This document shows, piece by piece, positions 22,191-33,140 of a DNA stretch of 40,000 nt. The stretch spans positions 1 through 40,000 of the forward strand of contig JAQGDQ010000937.1 of the NCBI GenBank assembly GCA_030141605.1. Direction: 5' to 3'. Position 1 is the stretch's first letter. Every line of letters starts with the position of its first letter. Made by a program: the position numbers and the translations under genes. The DNA is from Tubiluchus corallicola. Lineage: Eukaryota > Priapulida > Priapulimorpha > Priapulimorphida > Tubiluchidae. The notes beneath the pieces were generated by a model. It worked only from the letters and a program-made list of their open reading frames with translations, was not told the DNA's origin and ran no database searches.

Positions 22191-23545
22191 AAGTGATCTG
22201 TCATCTTTGAAGTCCTCTGTCCTTTTGGAGAACCTCTGTCATCTTGGATGGCCTCTGTCCTCCTGGAAGTCATCCGTCCTTTTGGATGTCTTCTGTCATC
22301 TGGGAAGTCTTCTAGGAGATCCACTGACCTCTAAGAAGTCCAGTGTCCTCTTGGAAGTCCTCTGTTCTATAGAAAGTCTTCTGTCCTCTATGTAGTCCTT
22401 TAGGCAGACCTTTGTCATCTAGGAAGTCCTCTGCCCTTTTGGAAGACCTCTGTCCTCTTTGAAGTATGTTCTGTCTTTTAGGTAGCAATCGAGGAAGACC
22501 TTTGTCTTCTAAGAAGTCCCCCGGGAGGATTTTGTCCTCTTGGAAGACCTCTAGGAGATCCACTGACCTCTAAGAAGTCCTTTGTCCTCATAGAAGTCTT
22601 CTGTCTTTTAGGAAGTCTTCTAGAAAGACCTTTTGCTTCCAGAAAGTACTCTGTCATCTAGAAAGTTTTCCAGGAAGTCTGCTGTGCTATTGGCAGGAAT
22701 CTGTCCTCTCTGAAGTCCTCTGATATTTTGGATGTTTTTATTCATCTTAGAAGACTTCTGTCCTCTTGGAGGTCATCTGTCCTATAGGAATGTCTTCTCA
22801 CATCTGGGAAGTCCTCTAGGAGATCCTCCACTGACCTCTAAGAAGTCCTCTGTCCTCTTGGAAGTCCTTTGTCCTATTGAAAGTCGTCATCTAGACTTTT
22901 GTCTTCTAGGAAGTCCTCCATCATCTAGGAAGTCCTCTTGGAGGACGTCTGTCTTCTTGGTCATATTCTGTCCTCTATGAAGTCCTTTGGATAGACCTTT
23001 GTCATTTAGGAAGTCCTGTGTCTTCTTAGAAGTCATCTGTAGACTTCTGTTAATTAGAAAGTCCTCTGTCATCTAGCAAGTTCCCAAAGGTCTTCATAGA
23101 GGAGAGAATAATTGCAAGAGGACAAAGGACTTCCAATAGGACAGAAGACTTTTTGGAGAACTTCCTAGGTAACTGAGGACTTCAAGGAAAACAAGTGTCT
23201 TCCTAGATGTCTTGCAAGAGGACTGAGGACAGAGGACTATGTAGTCCAAGAGGACAGAAGACCTCCTGGAGGACAGAGGTCTTCCTAGATGCCAAAAGGA
23301 CGGAGGACTTCCAAGAGGACAGAGGACTTGCAAAAGGGCAGGGGACTTCCAAGAGGACAGAAGTATTTCTAGTGGACTTTTTAATGGTCTTCTTAGAGGA
23401 TTGAAGACTTCCAAGAGGACAATGGTAAAAGTTTCAACTAGGAAGTTCTTCAGGAGATCTTCTGCCCTAAAAGATGTCCTATGTCCTCCTGGAGGTCTTC
23501 AGTCTTCTAGGAAGTCCTCCAGGAAGACCTTTTTCTTGATACAGA
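22191..23545. repeat. Right copy of the 19-bp array with orientation switches
   Basis: Same unit family as 8520-11590. Plus orientation to about 23078, then AAGTTCCCAAAGGTCTTCAT and inverted units to about 23440, then plus again to about 23540 through CCCTAAAAGATGTCCTATGT. Both junctions also occur in the left array (9655 and about 10165). Confidence 0.94.
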
Positions 23546-23739
23546 GTGGAGTGTTTTTAATTTTTACAACTAATTACTGTCACATTTTCACATTTTATGT
23601 CGTAGTTTAGACGTCATAGATGCGTTTTACCAGAATGCAAATTTGGGTGACAAACGTGTTTGTTCAGGAAAATCAGCTGTAGCTCTATCATCAACATGCC
23701 ACAAAATGGTCTGCGTCTACATTTTTAAAATCAAAAATA

Positions 23740-24060
23740 CAATTCTGATCAAAATTGCTGATTATTATAATCCGCAATTTTCTTGGAATTATTTTGGTCG
23801 CTTTATGACTGGGTTGTAATGTGCAACAGTGAAGAGCTTTTCGTAGTATAAAAAAGGAACTCAGATTTGAATCATTGACAATTATAATCCAATTCAAGGC
23901 CATTTATTTTCATAAGAACATACCAGAGTCAAATAAATGTGAGTGTAATGAACAAACCTAAACAACTTTTCACAACATACAAGTCCATTCTAGTTTTTGT
24001 AGTGCCTGCTGGTTGTATTACAATGTCAATTGAAATTATGTGCAATTAATAAACACATAC
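23740..24060 (+). repeat. Family A copy, diverged
   Basis: GATTATTATAATCCGC, GACAATTATAATCCAATTC and AACATACAAGTCCATTCTAG keep the family order. The kappa-B-like box is eroded. Confidence 0.72.
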
Positions 24061-24908
24061 GAAGTATTTTACAGTTTGAATAATAAATGGGATGTGTGAG
24101 CAAGTTTAAAGAAGTTTTACATCTTTCAAATTTTTCCAAATTCTATGGCATAGGACACAAGTTCAGTTGACATGCTCTAAGCTAAGCACACAATGCAGGT
24201 CTTTTATTTTGACCATAACTGTAACAAAGATTAAGCAGGTCTTATTATCCTGCAATAACAATTTATTAAAGTTTATTTAGCTTCTTCAAAGGAAGAAAAT
24301 ATTTGGCAGTAAAATGGTCGACTTATTAAAAGATTGCGCTTAAAAAGTGAAGGAACTTTGTGTCTATTAAAAATGTTCAAACAAACATTATTGGCGCTAT
24401 ATTTCTAGTGCTGAAGAATTTGAGGCGGAGTTAAAAAGCTGTCATGGTGATCAACTCCAACACGTCAGTTTATAGGCGTAACTTTCAGATGCGTGAAGAC
24501 GAGACAACTCAAGCAAATCATTTGCTTTTCAGTCTTGCTATGAGCATGAGCAGCGCTCCAGGAAAAAACAGAACAGTTTTTAGTGAAGTGCAATATTGAT
24601 TTTAAGTGCAAAATGTGTGATTTTGTTAAAAAAAAGTGAAAATTTTGTTGTCTGTACAAAACAATTTATTCTTTGCACTTAACCACAGAAGTAATCACGC
24701 TTTAGTCTTCTATTTTGTCTAATAAGTGGATTGTGGCTGCAAGGTGATTTAAGAATGGAAGGGTGGCATTTCATAAAACAAGTTTTAAATTAACGTTCGG
24801 CTCAGTGAAAGCGATAAATCGCCTGGCTTTTCATTGAATTTAAAGCTTCCTTAGGTTGAAAGCAGCAACTTAACTTTCAAATTTCTCACAGAAAACTGAT
24901 CACGTTTC
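24061..24908. other. AT-rich intergenic stretch
   Basis: A 36-codon plus frame (24489-24599), MREDETTQANHLLFSLAM then MSSAPGKNRTVFSEVQY, directly follows a possible acceptor (AACTTTCAG) but has no recognised homologue. No other gene seen. Confidence 0.35.
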
Positions 24909-25059
24909 GCCATCTTGATTTAGAAATACGCGCCACTTCGTGACGTCATCGACGTGATTCGCCTGGAATATTGCATGGAGTATGAATTTACTTTATAAAT
25001 TGATGTCAGGCATCAGCAAGCTAATTCTATCTTTTTAACTGTCCTGCCTATGTTTTATG
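24909..25059 (+). promoter_or_regulatory. Candidate promoter and first exon
   Basis: In order: GCCATCTTGA (24909, inverted AAGATGGC-type box), TGACGTCA (24941-24948), TATAAA (24994-24999), a pyrimidine-rich start about 30 bp later, and ATG immediately before a GTGAGT donor at 25060. The arrangement resembles a CRE/TATA promoter with a first exon ending in ATG. There is no transcript evidence. Confidence 0.35.
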
Positions 25060-25417
25060 GTGAGTGTTAATCTAATGTGCAATCATTTTAAATCAGTTAC
25101 TTAATTTTATATAAATGGGTCTTGTAGTGCTGGTATCTGCCATGCAATGATAATGTTGTTTGGATGCCTGTACGGCCTGATTACAGTTTAGGTGGTTTTT
25201 AAAGCACTCTCATTTCACCCAAATTAGAAATGTCCCTAAAAGTAGGACAGCAATAGACAGTTGCATCCTTTATCTGCACACTGATGTAAAGAAAGTTGAA
25301 ACGTACCTCCTATTTATAAATTTATGATCAAACCTTTGCATTGTGCAGAAACTGTAGTATGAAGATTATTTCTACTCTTGTGGTTCCAACTGGTCTTGAT
25401 GCCTTGTAAATTGTGCC

Positions 25418-26390
25418 GATGTGGACAGGTTTGTTGGTACAGCAGGTATGACAGGTTTGTTGGTATTGTTGGCACAGCAGGTATGAAATGTCTGTTGGTA
25501 CATCAGGTATGACAGGTTTGTTGGTACAGTAGGTATGACAGGTTTGTTGGTACAGCAGGTATGACAGGTTTGATGGTACAGCAGCTATGACAGTTATTTT
25601 GGTACAGCAGGTTTGACAAGTTTCATGGTACAGCAGGTATGATAGGTTTGTTGGTATTGTTGGTACAGCAGGTATGACAGGTTTTTTGGTACAGCAGGTA
25701 TGACAGGTTTGATGGTACAGCAGGTATGACAGGTTTGTTAGTACAGCAGGTATGACAGGTTTGTTGGTACAGCAGGTATGACAGGTTTGTTGGTATTGTT
25801 GGTACAGCAGGTATGACAGGTTTGATGGTACAGCAGGTATGACAGGTTTGTTGGTACAGCAGGTATTTCAGGTTTGATGGTACAGCATGTATGACAGGTT
25901 TGTTAGTACAGCCGGTATGACAGGTTTGTTGGTACAGCAGGTATGACTGGTTTGTTGGTATTGCTGGTACAGCAGGTATGACAGGTTTGAGGGTACAGAG
26001 GTATGACAGGTTTATTGGTACAGCAGGTATGACAGGTTTGTTGGTACAGCAGGTATGACAGGTTTGATGGTACAGCAGGTATGACAGGTTTGTTGGTATT
26101 GTTGGTACAGGAGGTATGACACGTTTGATGGTACAGCAAGCAGGTATAAGACGTTTGTTGGTACAGCAGGTATGACAGCTTTGTTGGTGTTTTTGGTGCA
26201 GCAGGTATGACAGGTTTGTTGGTACAGCAGGTATGACAGGTTTGATGGTACAGCAAGTATGACAGGTTTGTTGGTACAGCAGGTATGACAGGTTTGATGG
26301 TACAGCAGGTATGACAGGTTCGATGGTACAGCAGGTATGACAGGTTTGATGGTACAGAAGGTATGACAGGTATAACAGGTTTGACAGTAG
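25418..26390 (+). repeat. 26-bp minisatellite with occasional 38-bp units
   Basis: The basic unit contains GGTATGACAGGTTTGTTGGT and ACAGCA. Longer units carry an extra 12 bp (TTGGTATTGTTGG) at about 25455, 25647, 25783, 25945 and 26085. The minus strand is open across most of it, giving a 267-residue frame of VIPAVPTNLSYLLYQQ type. Confidence 0.95.
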
Positions 26391-27876
26391 GGTGGGTATG
26401 CAGCTAGTATTTATTTTTTGTGTCAAGTTATTAATTTAGGTTGGAGGTCACTTCTTTGGTTAATTAGATAGCTAATTAGTTAAATACAATTCTAGTTGAG
26501 TAGTTAGTTGGTCATTCAGTCAATCAACCAGTTGATCCATTAGTGAAACAGTAATTATTTTTACTAATTAAGTCAGTTGCTCTATCAATATCAAGCACTT
26601 ATTCATTATTAGTTTATATTAAACTGTGATTTAGCGTTTAAATCTCCTCTTAGACTAAATTGGTGTGCAATTTTATACTGTAAGTAGCTGGATTTTTGTT
26701 GTATGTAAGTTTGTTCCATTAACTCATTATCATGATGTAACCATTTTTCACTGTAATTGTCTCATTTCTTCATCGTTATTATTGTTTTGTAGTTTTCTTC
26801 ATTTTTTCACAATTTTATTGTAAATGGTGTATTTTGTAAAATAAACTGGGGTTTGCAATAAAATTATCCAATCATATCATATCACTCTATCAGACAGTTA
26901 ATAAGTTCAGTTGTCAGTAAGCATTTGTTTACTTATACACGTTATTTGCTCTCTCATTGTTTTGTCTCCTTTTTATTTATTTACCTTGGTTAACTGCTAA
27001 GCAATGATAACGTCATTACCAACTCTTCACTTCATACACCAAAACTTTACATAGATTCTCTTCTACCATTAATGTTAGAGTTTTAAAGGACAAGAAAAGG
27101 ACCTGACCTGAAGTAGGTCTTAGAAAATCAATTTAAAAATTATACTGGTTTACAGCAATTTTGTTCTTATATCGTACTGAAAGGATTTTTTGATTGTCTT
27201 CATTTTAAATCTCCCGCAATGCTGTTCAGACAGTGCCATAACATGACGTCACAACGTAAACGTAGCCAGTGGAAGAAAAGGCAATGTTAAATTACATGCG
27301 TGCAAATCTATGTTAGGTGCCTGCTGGAAAGACGTATGTTTCTAGAAATAATATTTTAAAATGTTCGTGCCAATTGGTAAAATGTCTCTGGCTCATTCTC
27401 CAGGGCACTTTGCCAAAAGTCTTTTTAATCTTACTGATAAGATACAGTAATTCAAAATTTTACTTAGCTAGTAACAGGGGTGCTATAAATGCTCTGATTA
27501 TTTTTTTAAACTTTACACCATTTTACCTAAACTTGTTTCAAACGACCTACCATCAAACAAACTGGGCCTTACAGTCATCGCAAGAGTCTAAATTTACAAG
27601 TTTTGTACAGCGTTACTGCTGATGCAGGACCTGCACGCAAAAAGGTACTATGTATGTGGTATGAAATTTCAGGACGACTTTTTTTTTAAGTTTTATGTAA
27701 GTGGACAATTTTCTTGTGCTTTAGCTGACAGGGAAAATAATCAGTTGACTTAGTTGCCCTTCTTACACTTGTTGCATCATCTTACACATGCACAGACATT
27801 ATAATAATAGTAATTGAAATGTTTTGAATGTTGAAAAAGATTTTATTCTTTAAATTGCCAATTTGTTTATTTACAG
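26391..27876. other. AT-rich stretch with one CRE
   Basis: TGACGTCA at 27244-27251. A 101-residue plus frame (27317-27622) has no recognisable features and starts at GTG. Apart from the short exon candidate beginning at 27877, no gene is seen. Confidence 0.4.
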
Positions 27877-27987
27877 GTGATTATCAGTGGAGTTCAAAAA
27901 GTTCATGTGGCTAAAAGTCACTTTAAAACACGAAACATTTCACATATTCTGCCTACTGTGTCTCACTGCAACATTGAAAACGCCTAG
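27877..27987 (+). other. Candidate exon
   Basis: A good acceptor (TTTGTTTATTTACAG) is followed by a 36-codon open stretch beginning VIISGVQKVHVAKSHF and ending at TAG 27985-27987. GTAAAT at 27987 could instead be a donor. No family recognised. Confidence 0.25.
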
Positions 27988-28037
27988 TAAATCACAATTA
28001 TGACAAAATTCGTCTTTTTTCTTCAACAGCTCTATGA

Positions 28038-28350
28038 ATCTTGTGCAATGTTGTAAAAAATCAGCTGACTGTCAAATATCACAGACTTGGTGAGATTGAT
28101 GACTATGTTGAGCACGTATACAGCACATTGAAGTCAATTAAAGAGGTGCGTCAACTGATATGTTTTGCAGTTTGCCATAAAGAAAGCTGGAATTGTCAGC
28201 AAAACATTTCATGTAGAAGCAGCTTTAAGAAAATTGTTAGAAGCTATAGCTGACAGTTCCGTTCCTTTGAACTTAATACACGATGAAAGAAATTATGCCA
28301 TAATTATGTTGATATGCCAAGAAAATGAGAAAAAGTCCAAAACTGTTTGA
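28038..28350 (+). pseudogene. Protein-like open segments broken by a 25-nt GT...AG insert
   Basis: The first frame reads NQLTVKYHRLGEIDDYVEHV then YSTLKSIKE to 28145. The second reads FAIKKAGIVSKTFHVEAALR then KLLEAIADSSVPLNLIHDER and ends at 28350. The 25 nt between them begin GTGCGT and end TTTTGCAG, so removing them keeps frame, yet 25 nt is shorter than a normal spliceosomal intron. AATAAA at 28726-28731 could end a transcript. I do not recognise the protein; it may be a decayed exon. Confidence 0.35.
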
Positions 28351-29739
28351 AACGGACTAAAATCAACATTCGTTCATCTTGAGAAAAAATAATCATTGTG
28401 GAGTGTCACTAATCTAAAAAAAGAAAACTGATGATTATGATTATGATTAATTGATGTTAAGAAGCCTGCAAGAAACACTGAGTTACACTGTTGCTTCAGT
28501 GATTAGTTTAAGTCACATTGCGAGATTGAGTGAAACATCTGTAAGTATGTGTAAATGTGAAAGCTTGTAATGACAATCTTTTTTGATTTTGTATGGAACT
28601 TTGTACTTTGCATAATAACACAATATAAATTTGATGTTCAGATTTATTCATAAAGTATGTATTGCATATCTTCAAACTGTCGCCACTTAACTGGCTTGAT
28701 AAACTCGTAATTGTTTGATGAACATAATAAATTGTTTTGTACTATTACTCATTGTTTCTGTTTTGTGGATCCTAGCAATAGAAAGTTACCTTGACTCTTC
28801 CACTTTTGGAACTCTACAAGCAGCAATCCCCTAGTCAAAAAAGACCTTCTTTCAAAATGCAGATGGATGTAGCAGACCTTTAGCTAACTTAGGCTCATGT
28901 GGACGAGCATACATCCTTGATCAATAGACTTTTCCATTGTGTTACTTTAAAAACATATTATAATAAACATATAATGATCATCATGGATCTTTTGTAAAAG
29001 TAAGTAAGTTACTGTCACTATTGCGTAATGCATACAATGAAATTTATGTGGTTTTACGTGCTGCTATATCTGGGATAGAAAGAAAATAAAGATCTTGTGG
29101 TTTTAGCGCTAATTGAGCGAAATCTACGACCAGGTGAGCATTTCATCCAGGGGAGTATTTATTACCTGGATGAAATGCATCTTTCATGATAACTTGCACC
29201 CCTATTCATACAAATATTTCATAGATTGCTGTTCAATTCCAACTTTGAGGCGGACTTAGTAACTTGATCAAGAGCATTGCGATCTCCCTGCATGGTAGCG
29301 CCATACTAAACAGTGATGGATGTTGTTAAGATGCTCTCAGTTACTGCACGATAAAAACTCTCCACCACAGTAGGGGAAATGTAAATTTTTTTTAAAAGCA
29401 TCGGTTAGATAATTTTCCATGTGAATTTTTACAATTCAGTTACATAAACAAGACTTTTTGTGTTCCCACACTATAATCGTTCAACTTTTACTCACTAGGT
29501 ATAAATACTGTTATTATTTTCAATTACTGCGCAAATCCTTCCTTTTCCTGCATTTAATCGATCCTGCACAAAGCCGGTGATTTTATATCACAATGAATCT
29601 GATCTTTCACAAAACCTCAATTAGATCATTAGCTCTAAGTGGCTTTTAAGATTTTCGGTTTAAAAGGAGTTTTAGCTTTAATCCTATATAAGCTTAAGAA
29701 GTTTAGGCATCTGAAGAAGTCGAATTTTAAATTGGTATA
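28351..29739. other. AT-rich stretch with a perfect hairpin
   Basis: No open frame of interest. A 14-bp perfect inverted repeat lies at 29138-29178. Confidence 0.45.
29138..29178. repeat. Perfect 14-bp hairpin
   Basis: GCATTTCATCCAGG (29138-29151) and CCTGGATGAAATGC (29165-29178) flank a 13-nt loop. There is no T-run or stem-loop RNA gene signature that names it. Confidence 0.75.
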
Positions 29740-29950
29740 ATTCTGGATAATTGAAGGGTCTTTGTGTCTTTTTGAAAGCTCTTCAAGGTTGGTCATTGCT
29801 CAGTGCTCATCACCACATGGGCATAATCCAGGAAAAAATTCCTCACATCAATTTAAAGTAAAGAATTATAGTTTTCATTTTGCTGTTAATCACTATTATG
29901 TTGTCGATATGAATTATTGAAAATTATAGCTGCTCTTCGTGTGATGGGTT
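29740..29950 (-). repeat. Family A copy, inverted
   Basis: AAGCTCTTCAAGGTTGGTCA, GGAAAAAATTCCTC and ATTGAAAATTATAGCTGCTC are the reverse of the family order. Confidence 0.82.
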
Positions 29951-30144
29951 TAAGCGCATCTGAAGATATTTTACAGAATGAGATTAAAACCAAAATTGTT
30001 GCAGCAGAGACCTCCATTGATTGCTAGCAGTTTTTGTAGGGGGGGCTTTTGTAGGTATTTGTAAGTCTGCGAAATGTAACTTATAATATTAATCATGCTT
30101 TTATGAATTCCTGTGCTTCGGTCCACTTGAGACGCTTTGTACGC

Positions 30145-30698
30145 CATGCTCAGAAAGACAGGCTAATAGCTGTAATTATGATTTCTGTAAGATCCTCCAC
30201 CCAGACCACTTGTGACACGCTCTGTGAGCTGCACACAAAGCAGCATAGTTACTTCAATTATATAATTTTATGAAATCCATCAAACCAGACATGATAAACT
30301 ACAAAGAATGTCTTTTACTGTAAGCTTACTGAAATCCTTTATCACAGACAATTTCAGGTGCCTCGCAACGCACAATAGCAGCTATAATTTTCAATAATTC
30401 ACTTCAACAACATAATAATGTCTGAAATCAACGATAATTATAATCCCTCATTTAAAGATTATGGGAGGAATTTTCCCAGGCTTATATCCCTTAGTGAGTA
30501 ATGGCCAGCCTTGAAGAGTTTTTCGTATCAAACAAAGAGCGTTTCTGTAATTTAGAAAAGAAATGCGTATTAGATTACATCATGTTTTAATAATGATTTT
30601 GGGTTTTTTAATCTTTGGCAGGCACACTTATTCAGAATTGTTCTTAGTGGTTGCCCAGGCTTGACCTGTCCCTCTTGACCAAAGATTAGTGGTCAGTT
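30145..30698 (+). repeat. Family A long copy, near-duplicate of 1-553
   Basis: Matches 1-553 from CAGAAAGACAGGCTAATAGC to GTGGTCAGTTTT, including GGAATTTTCC (30467-30476). The outer flanks do not match. Confidence 0.93.
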
Positions 30699-30817
30699 TT
30701 GGCGAAGCTCATGTGCCGATAATTTGTTTATATTGCTGGTGTCTTTTTAATTCATCTAACTGTGAATTTCATGTATAAAAGTCGTGTAACACTCTGAAAA
30801 TTGTATTAATATTACTT

Positions 30818-30900
30818 GTGTGTGTGTGTGTGTGCGTGCGTGTGTGCACGCGTGTGTGTGTGTATGTGCGTGTGTGGGTGCGTGCGTGCGTGCGTGCGTT
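30818..30900 (+). repeat. GT microsatellite with GC interruptions
   Basis: GTGTGT and GTGCGT runs ending in five tandem GTGC units. Frames across it are artefacts. Confidence 0.95.
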
Positions 30901-31232
30901 AATAGTTTTGTTAGTCTTGCCATCCCGGAAACAACAATATTCAGCTAGCAACTCAAAACAGCAAATACACAAACGACGCAAACAATTATTTTACTTAATG
31001 AATGGCAGTGTGAACAAATTTCACGTAGCTAATTGCAGGTCATCAAGTTGATTATAAAAGTATCCAAAGCAGCGTCTTATCGGCCAAGGCACCGGCAAAG
31101 ATCAAATCAATAGGCCTTTTAGCTGAATGGGCCATTTAACAATTATATCAGCAACCTCGTGGAATAATCGGCACCTCTCAAGTCACCCTGGCGTGACCCA
31201 GTTAATTATCCAATCACAGCGGTATTACAGGT

Positions 31233-31524
31233 ATGAAAGCAAAATTTGGCCCAAAAGTTGAACTGCGACATTTCTTTGTTGAACTCATAATAGGTGGAGC
31301 CACAAGTTTATAACGTTTACCTAATTCTTTTCGTTTCAACATCATTTGCGAAAATACGTTTAGTAACAATTTTATTCATGACAATATTATGTCCAAGTTT
31401 GAACAAATGTGAAAGCTTCGTCGCTGTACTATTGAGGTCACTTCACCCAGAACTCGTTTCTGATTGTTCGGTTAGCTTTCGAGGCCTGGATATTAGACGT
31501 ATTGGCCTACCTGGCAGAGTGTAG
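31233..31524 (+). other. Unrecognised open frames in GC-richer DNA
   Basis: A short frame from ATG 31233 (MKAKFGPKVELRHFFVELII, 26 residues) follows GCGGTATTACAG, an acceptor-like sequence, and overlaps a longer frame from GTG 31294 to TAG at 31524 with a hydrophobic start (VYLILFVSTSF). A CCAAT box lies at about 31210. No domain recognised; random occurrence is possible. Confidence 0.2.
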
Positions 31525-31809
31525 AGTGGCCGTGTTGAAAAATGGTCAGATATAACTATATCATGGTTTCTTTCATACCATGATTGAACGAGAAATGGAT
31601 GGTTTGTTCATTATTATGTTCTTCTTATTCATTGGTGAACGATGTTCTTCTTTTGCTGGTGGAACCTCGTCAGTTACACAATTGCTGAGAGACATTTGTT
31701 AAATTAGGCATTCATTACATAGCCTAATTACCTTTACGTTGAATGAAGATACTGTCACCTTTGACTTCACGTTCGATGGTCTAAATCGCTGCGTGGGAAC
31801 TCGGAGGAG

Positions 31810-32064
31810 ATGATCTTTCCATTATCCGATCTCAAGAGACCCCATTCTGTGTCCTGCCAGTGTGATGGAAAGCTGTGGAGATTTCCTGGAAAAGGCTACC
31901 CGCTGCCCACGAAGGAGACTGAGAGAGACGCTAACTTAGCTAACTTCCACTGGAGACCGAATTCTGCTGCATTGCTAACGTGCGTGAGGAAGGACCGGTC
32001 CTACCCAAGTACTGGAGAAGACCTCGCCTTGGTAAACTACTATTTTGTTAATGTTGTTTGCTGA
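31810..32064 (+). other. Unrecognised 84-residue frame; possible exon or solo LTR segment
   Basis: The frame starts MIFPLSDLKRPHSVSCQCDG and contains RFPGKGYPLPTKETERDANL. It lies in a patch clearly less AT-rich than its surroundings. CTTG followed by GTAAAC could be a donor. The following GAAGGACTGTTTTTTATAAT and TATAAAAG would also suit the R/U5 part of a retrotransposon LTR, but I found no matching second copy or TG...CA ends. Function unknown. Confidence 0.25.
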
Positions 32065-32640
32065 AGGACTGTTTTTTATAATGTCCTGTACAATGTTCGC
32101 TCTGTAAATTGAAATACTAATCCTGACACTTATCTATAAAAGCAAAAATAATTTGTAAACGTGTTTTATTGTTACAGGATGTTACAATCTTATTTATGTT
32201 AAAATGTACATAATTTAAATGCCAAAAAATTAGAAATATTTATTACTAGTAATAATTAAATGAAAATGTCAATTACAGAACAGTGAATAATTTACAAACC
32301 ACAAATTACATGTACATCAAGCGAGCTAGAAAAAAGTGTTAATTTAATGTAAATGCTAAAAACACATAATACAGATGCCAAAGAATATTTACTTATAATG
32401 CAGTAAAATGAAAATCTCAATCACGAAGCAACGAGGAACTTACAAAGCACAAATCACGTGCACGTCTAGAAAACGTAACTTCTTTACGAAAAAAGAGCTA
32501 AGTCACCAAGGGAAATTTTACAAAGCACATGCAATGTGATGCTTATCATCCCAAACATTTCAAGTAAATCATTTAATAACAGAAAACATTTCCTTGTTTT
32601 ACTGAGGGCTTACTATTGATTTATGTAAAGTTCGTGAACA
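32065..32640. other. AT-rich spacer, no gene seen
   Basis: Two related passages (about 32220-32330 and 32370-32460) share AATGCCAAA(A/G)AAT, TAATGAAAA-type words, ACAGTGAA/AAGCAACG and ACAAA(C/G)CACAAAT, so an old local duplication is likely. Confidence 0.4.
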
Positions 32641-33140
32641 AACATTGTCTGGAAAGCAGAAACATTGTCTGGAAAACAGAAACATTGTCTGGAAAGCAGA
32701 AACATTGTCTGGAAAGCAGAAACATTGTCTGGAAAACAGAAACATTGTCTGGAAAGCAGAAACATTGTCTGGAAAGCAGAAACATTGTCTGGAAAGCAGA
32801 AACATTGTCTGGAAAGCAGAAACATTGTCTGGAAAACAGAAACATTGTCTGGAAAGCAGAAACATTGTCTGGAAAACAGAAACATTGTCTGGAAAGCAGA
32901 AACATTGTCTGGAAAGCAGAAACATTGTCTGGAAAGCAGAAACATTGTCTGGAAAACAGAAACATTGTCTGGAAAGCAGAAACATTGTCTGGAAAGCAGA
33001 AACATTGTCTGGAAAGCAGAAACATTGTCTGGAAAGCAGAAACATTGTCTGGAAAGCAGAAACATTGTCTGGAAAGCAGAAACATTGTCTGGAAAGCAGA
33101 AACATTGTCTGGAAAGCAGAAACATTGTCTGGAAAACAGA
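32641..33140 (+). repeat. 25 near-identical 20-bp units with one variable base
   Basis: The unit AACATTGTCTGGAAAGCAGA is repeated 25 times with no indel. The only differences are G or A in GGAAAGCAGA versus GGAAAACAGA. Unit types in order are GAG GAG GGG AGA GGG AGG GGG GGG A. All six frames stay open because the unit has no stop in any register, producing several 150-190 residue frames (MFLLSRQCFCFPDNVSAFQ-type) with no coding meaning. Confidence 0.97.

Noticed and set aside
25623-26426. 267-residue minus-strand Cys/Pro/Thr-rich frame
   Set aside because: By-product of a stop-free 26-bp unit; the overlapping second frame is equally open.
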